This document shows positions 48,944 through 57,004 of a DNA stretch of 64,000 bases, piece by piece. The stretch is from Terriglobia bacterium (GTDB taxonomy: Bacteria; Acidobacteriota; Terriglobia; Versatilivoradales; Versatilivoraceae). The position numbers were made by a program, and so were the translations under genes. The first letter of the stretch is position 1; each line of letters starts with the position of its first letter. The notes under the pieces were generated by a model, which searched no databases, was not told the DNA's origin, and was given only the letters and a program-made list of their open reading frames with translations. The DNA lies in contig OX638355.1 of the NCBI GenBank assembly GCA_951813285.1, forward strand, positions 1,984,653 to 2,048,652, written 5' to 3'.

Positions 48944-49000
48944 CCCGCCTCCTCCTTTCCGGTTGTGCAAAAGGCCTATCCTATGCCGCTTGTCCCGAAG

Positions 49001-49044
49001 CGGACACTTCACTTGCTACTTATACCGGACACTTCACTTGCTAC
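49001..49044. repeat. short direct repeat
   Basis: CGGACACTTCACTTGCTAC occurs at 49001-49019 and again at 49026-49044, a period of 25 bases. It lies upstream of the amidohydrolase and may be an operator or a relic of an inserted element. The remainder of 48944-49415 shows no gene. Confidence 0.65.
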
Positions 49045-49415
49045 CGACCCGTTCCCAACCACCGCTTGAGCTACCGGACGGAATCCACTAGGCTTGACAG
49101 CATCGTCCCCGAAAAGCAGTCGTCGAAAGCCCTGCTTGCGGCTTGCCGGTAATGCGACCGGCTCGACTGTCCTCCCGGGGGCTGCAACTGAGCTGTCAAG
49201 GCAGGGAAACTTGCACACAAGCCCGCGAATACAGAATCTCCCGACCTGGATACAACGCCGGGCAGTGCCCATAAACCGGTAGGATTCAGCCGCCGGGCCA
49301 CGACGATAATCCCTTTCCGGGGGATTGTACAGGGACGGGCCGCCCGCCGCCCAGGAACCTGCCGGGCAGTTGCGGATCCGGCCAACCGAAAAAGGAACCA
49401 GACCAAGGAGGCATC

Positions 49416-50588
49416 GTGATTCGAAACAAACCCGTCAACCGCCTGCTCAAGGCTTCCATGGCGATCATGATTCTCGGCATCGGGTGCGGACCGTCGCCTG
49501 AAACACAAGTGTCTCCCCCCGGCCCCAGCCAGGCTGACCTGTTTGTGAGCGGGGAAGGCGGCTATCACACCTACCGAATTCCGGCCTTGATCGTCACCCG
49601 GCAGGGCAGTCTGCTGGCCTTCTGCGAAGGTCGAAAGAACAATCGCCGTGATCACGGCGACATCGACCTGCTGCTCAAGAGGAGCACCGACGGAGGTCAG
49701 ACCTGGTCGGATCAGCAGATTGTGTACGAGGAGGGAGGAACGGAAGAAATCACAATCGGGAATCCCTGTCCCGTGGTGGACCAGGAGACCGGTACCATCT
49801 GGCTCCCTTTCTGCCGCGACAACAAAGACGTTCTGATGACCAAGAGCATCGATGACGGCGTCAGTTGGTCAGACCCTGTCGACATCACCGCAGACGTCAA
49901 GGAACCCGACTGGACCTGGGTGGCAACCGGTCCCGGGATTGGAATTCAGCTTCACCAGGGACCCTACAAGGGCCGCCTGCTCATCCCCAGCGATCATGGA
50001 GTAGGCAGCGGCGAGGAGGGCGATGAAAGAGTTCAGTACTCTTACGTCTTCTACAGCGACGATCACGGCGAAACCTGGCAGCGTGGCGGCAGCGTCGCCC
50101 CCCACACGGACGAGTGCCAGCTGATCCAGACAGACGACGGAAACCTCCTGATCAACATGCGCAACTACTGGGGGCGGCAAGGCGGCCGGCCCGACCGCGG
50201 AGGCATGCGAGCCCTGGCGACAAGCCAGGACGGCGGGGAAACCTGGTCCGAACTCTCCTTCGACCCGACCCTCATCGAACCCATCTGCCAAGCCAGCCTG
50301 ATACGCCACGTAGGACACGGCGCCGCCGACGAGTCACCCTCCCGGGTACTCTTTTCCAATCCGGCCAGTCCAACAGACCGGGTCGACCTGACGGTGCGCC
50401 TCAGCTACGACTCTGGAAAGACCTGGCCCGTCTCCAGACTACTGAACGCCGGCCGCTCGGCCTATTCCAACCTGGCCATCCTCCCGGACGGGACGATTGC
50501 CTGTCTTTACGAGCGTGGAAAGTCGATCCCTTACGAGACGATTACGTTCGCGCGGTTTACCATGGATTGGCTGGTGGGGGGAGGGTGA
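49416..50588 (+). CDS. exo-alpha-sialidase-type lipoprotein
   Basis: A 390-residue propeller enzyme with a lipoprotein signal (MAIMILGIGCGPSP, lipobox LGIGC). The sialidase motif YHTYRIPALIV near residue 50 carries the Arg for carboxylate binding, and four Asp-boxes (STDGGQTWSD, SIDDGVSWSD, SDDHGETWQR, SQDGGETWSE) mark the blades. An acidic segment VDQETGTIWLPF lies between. The substrate may be sialic or another sugar acid. The GTG start at 49416 follows CAAGGAGG. Confidence 0.87.
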   Translation: MIRNKPVNRLLKASMAIMILGIGCGPSPETQVSPPGPSQADLFVSGEGGYHTYRIPALIVTRQGSLLAFCEGRKNNRRDHGDIDLLLKRSTDGGQTWSDQQIVYEEGGTEEITIGNPCPVVDQETGTIWLPFCRDNKDVLMTKSIDDGVSWSDPVDITADVKEPDWTWVATGPGIGIQLHQGPYKGRLLIPSDHGVGSGEEGDERVQYSYVFYSDDHGETWQRGGSVAPHTDECQLIQTDDGNLLINMRNYWGRQGGRPDRGGMRALATSQDGGETWSELSFDPTLIEPICQASLIRHVGHGAADESPSRVLFSNPASPTDRVDLTVRLSYDSGKTWPVSRLLNAGRSAYSNLAILPDGTIACLYERGKSIPYETITFARFTMDWLVGGG

Positions 50589-50786
50589 AGTGCTCGTAGC
50601 TGATAAATGTTGGGAAAAAATCAAGGGGCGGTTGAACTAAAGGCAAGAACTCACTGAGTGGGTGGACCAATAAAAGGGGTCTTTCATTTGCCAGAATTTT
50701 CACTCTCGGAACGGACTCATTTTCGGAAGTAGGTCAGTGGGTCAGTGGGAACTCAAGGTAAGCAACGAGACTTCGGAGTTGTCTCC

Positions 50787-51314
50787 ATGATTGCAACGGA
50801 CTCGATCCCACTACGCGCGGATCCGGTGTGGCGCTCTATGCGCAGGACACTCACACGCCTTGGGGAGGTGTGGAACCTGCCGAGGTTGCACTTGGAAGTC
50901 GAGGTGGTATTTAGCCCAAAGCTAACCCGCAGTATGGGTCGAGCCATCCCGAGCAGGGGTATAGTCAGGTTGCACGTCGCCCTCGCCCATGCCCCGCGAC
51001 GGCTGCTTACAGAGGTGCTTTGCCATGAAGCTGCCCACATTGTTGTATTCAGAAGGCACGGTGAAAACAAGCGGCCGCATGGGCCGGAATGGGCAGAACT
51101 AGTACGGCAAGCCGGATACAAGCCAAGCAAATCGCTGGTCGTGGCAGTATCTGAGCATCCGAATCGACGGGTAAACACACGTCGGTACGAGCATTTGTGT
51201 CCAGTCTGCCAAATCGTGAGGGTTGCGAAGAGGCCGATGCCCCGTTGGCGCTGCCAGGATTGCACCGATGCTGGGCTCGAAGGGACTCTTCAGATAAGGC
51301 TGCTTGAACCATAA
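50787..51314 (+). CDS. SprT-like zinc metalloprotease
   Basis: A 175-residue SprT-family protein, the bacterial relative of eukaryotic Spartan, which cuts proteins cross-linked to DNA. It has the zinc-binding HEAAH motif at about residues 76-80, a downstream HGPEWAEL with a further His, and a C-terminal zinc ribbon with CPVC and CQDC. ATG 50787 follows GGAG by 8 bases. Its stop TAA shares its last A with the next gene's ATG, so the two are translationally coupled. Confidence 0.86.
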   Translation: MIATDSIPLRADPVWRSMRRTLTRLGEVWNLPRLHLEVEVVFSPKLTRSMGRAIPSRGIVRLHVALAHAPRRLLTEVLCHEAAHIVVFRRHGENKRPHGPEWAELVRQAGYKPSKSLVVAVSEHPNRRVNTRRYEHLCPVCQIVRVAKRPMPRWRCQDCTDAGLEGTLQIRLLEP

Positions 51315-54136
51315 TGGACTGCCCGTTCTGCCGTCCGGAAGCCGATAGAGTCTTTCATCAGGGGGACCTGATCCTCGGCCTCTGGGACATGTTCCCGGTG
51401 TCCCCCCGGCACGCGCTCATAGTCACCCGGCGCCACATCAAAGACTGGTTCGAGGCAAGCTTCGAGGAGCAAATGGCGCTTCTCGAGGGAATCAAAATCG
51501 CCCGAAGCGTCATCTTGGCCATAGCCGATCCGGCAGGCTTCAACATCGGTGTGAATGTGGGAGAAGTTGCTGGCCAAACCATTCCTCACCTCCATCTGCA
51601 TGTGATCCCACGCTACGAGGGTGACGTTTCCGATCCCAGGGGCGGCGTACGCCACGTGATTCCGGGGCATGGCAACTACCTTGCTTCTGAAGCCCACGTC
51701 GCTACAAAGGAGCGGCACTCCCAAACATTTCCCCATGTCTCTGAGGATTCTCCAGTGCACTATGAGCATGATGTACCGAGGGTGTACGGATCCGAGGTAC
51801 GTCCGATTGGAAATCGTTTGCTCCAAGATCTTGGTCGGGCGCGTGCTATCGATATCGCGGTAGCTTTTGTGACACAAAGTGGGCTTAATCGGCTCTTTCC
51901 GCATCTCGATGATCTTGTCACTCGCGGTGGCAGACTAAGATTCCTTACAGGTGACTACTTAGGTGTCACGGATCCGGGGGCGCTGCGCCGATTGCTCGAC
52001 TTGGAGCCAGCAGAGAGTGGAAATGCTGAACTCCGGATCTTTGAATGTAGCGAGGAACTAGGGTTCCATCCTAAGGCCTATCTCCTCCATGGAACTGATA
52101 ATGCCGGTGCGGCTTATGTTGGAAGCTCGAATCTCACGGTGCAGGGACTTGATCGCGGCATTGAATGGAACTATCGGTTGGAGTCCACGCATGACTCCAG
52201 TGGATTTCGATCAATTGCCACCGAATTCGATCAACTCTTCAAACACGTCAAGGCACGACCGCTCACGACAGAATGGGTCGATGGATACGCACGTCGACGC
52301 CCTACACCGGCATACGTGTTTCCAACTGAGGTTGACTCCGACGCCACTGAACCTCCGGCACCGCATCCCATCCAGTCCGAAGCCCTCAACGCACTCGCGC
52401 GGACACGCGAATCCGGTAACCGCGCCGGGTTGGTGGTTTTGGCAACCGGACTTGGTAAAACCTGGCTAGCGGCATTTGATGCTCAATCGTTCAGGAGAGT
52501 ACTATTCGTTGCACATCGTGAAGAGATTTTGGCGCAGGCACGGCGAACGTTTCGGGCGATAAGGCCGTACGCGACCCTTGGCCACTACACGGGAAAGAGT
52601 AAGGATCCAGGCGCTGATGTAGTCTTCGCATCGATCCAGACGATTGGGAGATCTGAAAATCTGGCCCGATTCGACTCTCGCACCTTTGACTATTTGGTCG
52701 TTGACGAATTCCACCACGCCGCCGCAGGAACATATCGTCGACTCATCGAACATTTTGACCCAGATTTTCTGCTGGGCCTGACAGCTACGCCTGAACGAAC
52801 CGATGGTGGTGATCTGCTCGCCCTTTGTGAGGAGAATCTCGTCTATCGATGCGACCTGGCGGAGGGGATAGGCGAGGGTTTGCTCTGCCCGTTTCACTAT
52901 TACGGCATCCCGGATGAGGTCGAGTACGAGAACATCCCTTGGCGGAGCGGACGCTTTGATGAGCAAGTTCTCGAATCCGCCGTGACCACACAGCTAAGGG
53001 CCGCCAACGCCTTTGAGCAGTGGCAGCGATTGGGCGGAAAGCGGACGCTCGCTTTCTGCGTGTCCAAGCGTCATGCGGATATGATGGCAAAGTATTTCCA
53101 AGATCGTGAGGTCGCTTGCGTTGCGGTTCATACCGGCCCGACCGGTGCACCCCGAGCCCTTTCGCTTGAGCAGTTAAACGCTGGTGAACTCAGCATCGTT
53201 TTCTCGGTTGACATCTTCAATGAGGGAGTGGATCTTCCAAGTGTCGACACCGTATTGCTTCTGCGCCCAACTGAATCGAAAATTCTTTGGCTTCAGCAAT
53301 TTGGTCGAGGTTTGCGCTTATCGGAGGATAAATCTCATCTTTCCGTCATCGACTACGTCGGTAATCACCAGACCTTCCTCAAGGTACCCATGCTGCTGTT
53401 TCCAGGCGTCGGCGACAGCCACGGTGAAATCGCGATGGCGCTAGAGCGCTACGAGCGCGGTGAGTTCGATCTACCACCTGGTTGTTCGGTGACCTACGAG
53501 CTCGAAGCTATCGAGATTCTCAAGCGACTCATTCGGATTCCCCGTGGGGTCGATGCCCTCCAAACTTGGTACCGTGCCTTCCGTGATCGCCATGGAGTCC
53601 GACCTACTGCATCGGAAAGTTGGCACGCCGGTTACGACCCCAAGGCGGTCCGGCGCGCTTTCGGCTCTTGGTTCGGTTTCGTCGGTGCTCAAGGCGATTT
53701 GAGTCTGCAAGAGCAGGCCACACTGGAAGCGACCGAAGCATTCCTCGGCGCACTAGAAACCACACCAATGACCAAGAGTTACAAGATGCTCGTGCTTCTT
53801 GCGATGATTGGGAAGGATGCATTCCCAGGCGCCATCGAGCTCGACCGACTCACCGAGGATGTTGCCCGACGAGCTCGCCGCTCGGCTGTGCTAGCGGCTG
53901 AGCTCGGGATGGCATTGGGTGACGAGCAAAGTTTGAAAACACTCTTGCTCGAGAATCCTATTGCCGCCTGGACCGGTGGGAAGGGCACGGGTGGTACAGC
54001 GTACTTTGTGCTGGAGGGTGGGCAATTTCACTCTCTCGTAGAATATCCTCAGGAAGCAAAAGAGCCTCTGCGAGAATTCGCCCGCGAACTATGCGAATGG
54101 CGACTCGCGCAATACGTTGAACGCCTGCAATCATAG
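51314..54136 (+). CDS. HIT domain - PLD-like nuclease - SF2 helicase fusion
   Basis: A 940-residue, three-part protein. Residues 1-115 form a HIT nucleotide hydrolase domain (CPFC start, HLHLHVIP at about 92). Next is a PLD-like/HKD domain, with FHPKAYLLHG (about 252) and GSSNLT. From about 350 comes an SF2 helicase: ATGLGKTWLA (about 376), DEFHHAAAG (about 464), LTATPERTD (about 489), NEGVDLPSVDTVLLLRPTES, QQFGRGLRLSEDK. The C-terminal 240 residues resemble DUF3427-type tails. It is coupled to the SprT gene. Lower GC than the host suggests acquisition. Function in repair or antiviral defence is inferred. Confidence 0.87.
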   Translation: MDCPFCRPEADRVFHQGDLILGLWDMFPVSPRHALIVTRRHIKDWFEASFEEQMALLEGIKIARSVILAIADPAGFNIGVNVGEVAGQTIPHLHLHVIPRYEGDVSDPRGGVRHVIPGHGNYLASEAHVATKERHSQTFPHVSEDSPVHYEHDVPRVYGSEVRPIGNRLLQDLGRARAIDIAVAFVTQSGLNRLFPHLDDLVTRGGRLRFLTGDYLGVTDPGALRRLLDLEPAESGNAELRIFECSEELGFHPKAYLLHGTDNAGAAYVGSSNLTVQGLDRGIEWNYRLESTHDSSGFRSIATEFDQLFKHVKARPLTTEWVDGYARRRPTPAYVFPTEVDSDATEPPAPHPIQSEALNALARTRESGNRAGLVVLATGLGKTWLAAFDAQSFRRVLFVAHREEILAQARRTFRAIRPYATLGHYTGKSKDPGADVVFASIQTIGRSENLARFDSRTFDYLVVDEFHHAAAGTYRRLIEHFDPDFLLGLTATPERTDGGDLLALCEENLVYRCDLAEGIGEGLLCPFHYYGIPDEVEYENIPWRSGRFDEQVLESAVTTQLRAANAFEQWQRLGGKRTLAFCVSKRHADMMAKYFQDREVACVAVHTGPTGAPRALSLEQLNAGELSIVFSVDIFNEGVDLPSVDTVLLLRPTESKILWLQQFGRGLRLSEDKSHLSVIDYVGNHQTFLKVPMLLFPGVGDSHGEIAMALERYERGEFDLPPGCSVTYELEAIEILKRLIRIPRGVDALQTWYRAFRDRHGVRPTASESWHAGYDPKAVRRAFGSWFGFVGAQGDLSLQEQATLEATEAFLGALETTPMTKSYKMLVLLAMIGKDAFPGAIELDRLTEDVARRARRSAVLAAELGMALGDEQSLKTLLLENPIAAWTGGKGTGGTAYFVLEGGQFHSLVEYPQEAKEPLREFARELCEWRLAQYVERLQS

Positions 54137-54349
54137 GTGAAGCATGCGTCACGTTTTGTATGCCCGGTTAGCAATTCCAGTGGTCGCCCCATCCTTATCT
54201 TGCCCGATCGAGAGGCTAATCCTGGTATTCCAGAAGGCTGGACGGTCGTGAAAACGGCGGCCGGTGCACTTGAACTAAGTTTTGCCAAATCGGCCGTGAG
54301 CGCAGCACGGCCACCAGGAGAGACCGAAAACGTTATGCCACAGGTGTAG
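54137..54349 (+). CDS. small protein after the HIT-PLD-helicase gene
   Basis: A 70-residue frame beginning at a GTG directly after the helicase stop codon. Its start is compact (MKHASRFVCPVSNSSG) and it continues PILILPDREANPGIPEGWTV, VVKTAAGALELSFAKSAV. No family is known. Zero spacing supports its being part of the same transcript, and its base composition resembles the helicase. It ends right before a MITE-like repeat. Moderate support only. Confidence 0.48.
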   Translation: MKHASRFVCPVSNSSGRPILILPDREANPGIPEGWTVVKTAAGALELSFAKSAVSAARPPGETENVMPQV

Positions 54350-54352
54350 CGC

Positions 54353-54470
54353 TGGGGACGTTGTTGAATTACTGGAATAACTTCGATCAGCTGCTCCTAA
54401 ATTGCTTTGATTCAATAACATCTCCTACGTGCTCTCTACCAGTTATTCCAGTAATTCAACAACGTCCCCA
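54353..54470. repeat. MITE-like element with 30-bp perfect inverted repeats
   Basis: Arms 54353-54382 and 54441-54470 are exact reverse complements, each containing GGGGACGTTGTTGAATTACT and ATAACT, with 58 bases between. A half copy is at 34580. The arms look like the ends of small palindromic units associated with REP/Y1 transposases, from memory. The rest of 54471-54739 shows no supported gene. Confidence 0.82.
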
Positions 54471-54739
54471 ATTCGCTCTTCACTGTCTCAGCGCTGAGCG
54501 CGGTCGCAGATCCTAGCGCAACATTATTCTGTGGCGCTACCATTCTCTGCAGCAATTCAACTGCGCAGCCGATCTTCAATTCACTCCACGCAATTGCCGT
54601 CCACTGGGGTCCTCCTCCCCCAACTATTCGAACACCATCCTGACCGCAGGTTCTCAAGCCGCTGGTGGATATGTAATCGGTCTTCCCGTGACGATAGGAA
54701 TCCACCCGACAAACAAGGCTTCCGTGACACCCGCCGCGT

Positions 54740-55441
54740 TCAGTCCGCCATGCTGTGAATCAACACGAGAGCCGCGAGGAGGCCCAGCGCTGTCGCAATG
54801 CCGGCCATCTGGTGGTCGCGGCGGTAGGCTTTGGGGAAGATCTCGGTGGCGAGGGCTGCGATGATGGCGCCGCCGGCGAAGACGCGCATCAGCACGAGAT
54901 ATTCTTGTGGCGCGTTGCGAAACAGCAGGTTTCCGGCCACCGCCGCCACGACCAGGAACAGTGCCGTGCCGAGCCAGATCGCCAATATCCGCCCGCGCGG
55001 CCAGCCGATTGCGCGCATGCCCTTGGCGCCGCTGGCGCCTTCGGGCACGTTGGAGAGGAAGATGGCCCCGGCGAGGCCCGCGACGTCCCAGAATCCGGCG
55101 CCGATCAGCGCCACTCCCAAGGCGAGATTTTCCGGCACTCCATCCAGGGTGGCCGCCGCCAGAAATCCGACGCCGCCCTCATCGCCCCAACGCTTGTCGA
55201 TGAGATAGTCGATGAGTGAGAAAGTCCCTGCACCGATCATCAGCGTTAGTCCCGTCGCGGTCAGGCTGATGAATTGCTGAGCGGGCACAATCAGTTCGAG
55301 AACGGCGGAGAACATCAGGGCCCCGCCGCCCGCGGCGAGGATAAACCCTTCGGTACGGTCGCCGAGACGGCCGTAGAGCGCCCACAGGGCGCCTAGAACA
55401 AGCGCCAGGGAGACGGCAGCGGCAACGGCAAGCAGGGTCAC
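54740..55441 (-). CDS. ZIP-family metal transporter
   Basis: A 233-residue membrane protein with about eight segments. The ZIP core motifs are LDGVPENLALGVALIG in TM4 (metal His replaced by Asp and Asn here) and SNVPEGASGAKG in TM5, with Glu at the metal site. GTG 55441 begins MTLLAVAAAVSLAL; a TTG at 55453 is possible. A shrunken relic of a second copy lies at 56872-56946. Metal specificity is unknown. Confidence 0.84.
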   Translation of the reverse strand: MTLLAVAAAVSLALVLGALWALYGRLGDRTEGFILAAGGGALMFSAVLELIVPAQQFISLTATGLTLMIGAGTFSLIDYLIDKRWGDEGGVGFLAAATLDGVPENLALGVALIGAGFWDVAGLAGAIFLSNVPEGASGAKGMRAIGWPRGRILAIWLGTALFLVVAAVAGNLLFRNAPQEYLVLMRVFAGGAIIAALATEIFPKAYRRDHQMAGIATALGLLAALVLIHSMAD

Positions 55442-55505
55442 GGGATTCCCCAACTACGGGATGGATGTAGGGATGGATGTAGGTTTGGCAACGGTTCGGG
55501 CGGTC

Positions 55506-55852
55506 CAGCTACTCCCCACCCTTCTTCCCCTTCGGCCAGGGTTTCCAGCGGGCGGCCTGCAGGGTGTAGCGACGGCCGGTGGGGGCGGCCTACCCAGCTG
55601 TTTTGGCCGTCGCCGGCCAGGGTGACTATGGTGCCGTCCTTCAGCACCACCGCGCTGGAATCGCCGTGGCCCAGGGTGAGCTTGTAGAGCTCGGGTTCCC
55701 AGGTTCGGCCTCCGTCCCAACTGACCCGGGCCGGCATGGCGCCCCGTCGGCGTAGGGGTAGCGGTTCTCGAAGGTGGCCATCACGCCTCCTCCCGGCAGG
55801 CGGCCAGGTCCCCGTGAGCTCGGCCGTGGATGCGGGTGAGGGTGAGGGGATA
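55506..55852 (-). pseudogene. degraded duplicate of the sialidase-like gene
   Basis: This stretch matches the C-terminal third of the gene at 57005-58246 almost base for base, in the same orientation. Blocks such as VSWDGGRTWEPELYKL and VVLKDGTIVTLAGDG can be read. Single-base losses (at about 55741 and 55799) and other small indels break the frame, and the upstream two thirds are missing. It lies next to the intact ZIP gene, mirroring the relic ZIP beside the intact sialidase. Confidence 0.85.
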
Positions 55853-56162
55853 TTCTCCGTCTCCTTGCTCCGCTGCGGCAGGTCGTCGATCAGCACCTTC
55901 GGATTCACCTTCTCCTGGTTGAATAGAGGCGATCCCTGCACCCCGGATCCGACCAGTCCTGGTGGTCCTTGCCGCGCCAGACGAGTTGCGGGTCGAGGTT
56001 GCGGTGCTCATAGGCGACCTGGATGGGATTGAGGTCGTCCTCCGCAATCGCCGCCTGGTGCTCGGCCCCGGAGATGTTGGTACGTTTGGCCTTGCCGTGG
56101 GTGATGGTTGCGACGACTTTGGATTTGCCGGTTATTGGAGTTTGCGCCAACGGTAAGCTCAT
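55853..56162 (-). pseudogene. relic of a type III DNA methyltransferase N-terminus
   Basis: The minus-strand frame contains KAKRTNISGAEHQAAIAED, NLDPQLVWRGKDHQDWSD and, after a frameshift near 55930, PLFNQEKVNPKVLIDDL. These match the N-terminal region of type III Mod/site-specific DNA-methyltransferase subunits (pattern DPQLVW.GKD...QEK.HP...I). The catalytic domain is absent. The start at 56162 overlaps the VapC stop by 4 bases, so the original operon was VapB-VapC-methyltransferase. The break is at the junction with the sialidase copy. Confidence 0.7.
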
Positions 56163-56584
56163 GTCCTGAACGGATTTGTGATGGTGACTCCGTCAATTTG
56201 CTGTCCGTGCCGCAGGTCTTCGCTGTAGAGGGTCTTGCAGCCCGCTTCGAGCGCGGCGGCAACGATCAGGCTGTCGTAGAAGCTGAACTGATAGCGCGAC
56301 TGGATGTCCAGGGATGATCGATAGAGGCGAAGACTCGGCTGAATCCTTAACAAGGGCGCGAGCACAGATTGCAGATACTCTTCTATCTCATATCTGGTCA
56401 ACTTTATTTCCGCCTTGCGAATCGCCGTGTTGAGACATTCTTGGACAACCTGAGAACTAATACATGCGGTTCCGCTCACTATCCCATGTTGGATCAAGTG
56501 TTCTGCAATTGCGGCCTTGCGGGTATCAAGTCGCTCAAGCTGGTACACGAAGACGTTGGTGTCTATGAAGCTTTCAACGCTCAT
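56159..56584 (-). CDS. vapC: VapC-type PIN-domain toxin
   Basis: A 141-residue PIN ribonuclease: FIDTNVFVYQ (Asp8), VVQECLN (Glu about 48), SFYDSLIVAAAL (Asp about 104) and YSEDLRHG (Asp about 122). It overlaps the antitoxin gene upstream by 11 bases and the methyltransferase relic downstream by four. Composition is a little lower in GC than the host. Confidence 0.88.
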   Translation of the reverse strand: MSVESFIDTNVFVYQLERLDTRKAAIAEHLIQHGIVSGTACISSQVVQECLNTAIRKAEIKLTRYEIEEYLQSVLAPLLRIQPSLRLYRSSLDIQSRYQFSFYDSLIVAAALEAGCKTLYSEDLRHGQQIDGVTITNPFRT

Positions 56585-56795
56585 TCATTTCATCCCGCGT
56601 CAACTTGCGTCCAACGCGCAACTTGCCTTGCAACTCACGCATGACTCTCATGGCCTCGGCAGCCTGCTGCTCGCGCCGAACGTAGTTCTTGAGCCACAAC
56701 CGAAATTGCTCGTTCAAGGTCGTGTGCTCCGACACGGCCCGTCGTCGCGCGGCTTCAATCAGGTTCTCGTCGGCGCTCAAGGTAATGTTTTTCAC
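56574..56795 (-). CDS. VapB-type antitoxin
   Basis: A 73-residue protein, start GTG at 56795 with AAGGAG eight bases upstream. ITLSADENLIEAARRRAVSEHTTLNEQFRLWLKNYV is a ribbon-helix-helix-like core and the C-terminus (ELQGKLRVGRKLTRDEMNER) is a toxin-binding tail. Upstream, 56820-56850 holds repeated CTATTGT units suggesting an operator. Confidence 0.82.
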   Translation of the reverse strand: MKNITLSADENLIEAARRRAVSEHTTLNEQFRLWLKNYVRREQQAAEAMRVMRELQGKLRVGRKLTRDEMNER

Positions 56796-56871
56796 GATTG
56801 TCTCCTTACTGTCGCAGCCACACTATTGTAGCGTACACTACTATTGTGTCCAAAGGGGCTATTTCCGAAAT

Positions 56872-56946
56872 TCAGTCGGTCATGGTGTGGGTTACCAGGA
56901 GAGCCGCGAGGAGGCCTATTGCAGCGGCGACGACAAGCAGGGTCAC
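56872..56946 (-). pseudogene. 24-codon in-frame relic of a second ZIP transporter
   Basis: GTG at 56946 reads MTLLVVAAAIGLLAALLV then THTMTD and stop. The first 9 residues match the N-terminus and the last 15 match the C-terminus of the ZIP protein at 54740-55441 (MTLLAVAAA and LGLLAALVLIHSMAD). About 210 codons are missing from the middle, without loss of frame. Beyond its start, sequence similarity continues to the intact sialidase-like gene, so this is the counterpart copy of the ZIP-sialidase block. Confidence 0.78.
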
Positions 56947-57004
56947 GGAATGCGGCCCCAATCAGGGGATGGATGCAGGTATCGGAAAGGCTCGGCCTGT
57001 CTAA

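Noticed and set aside
54436-54705. 89-residue minus-strand frame
   Set aside because: Its end is translated from the inverted-repeat arm and no family or ribosome site was seen.
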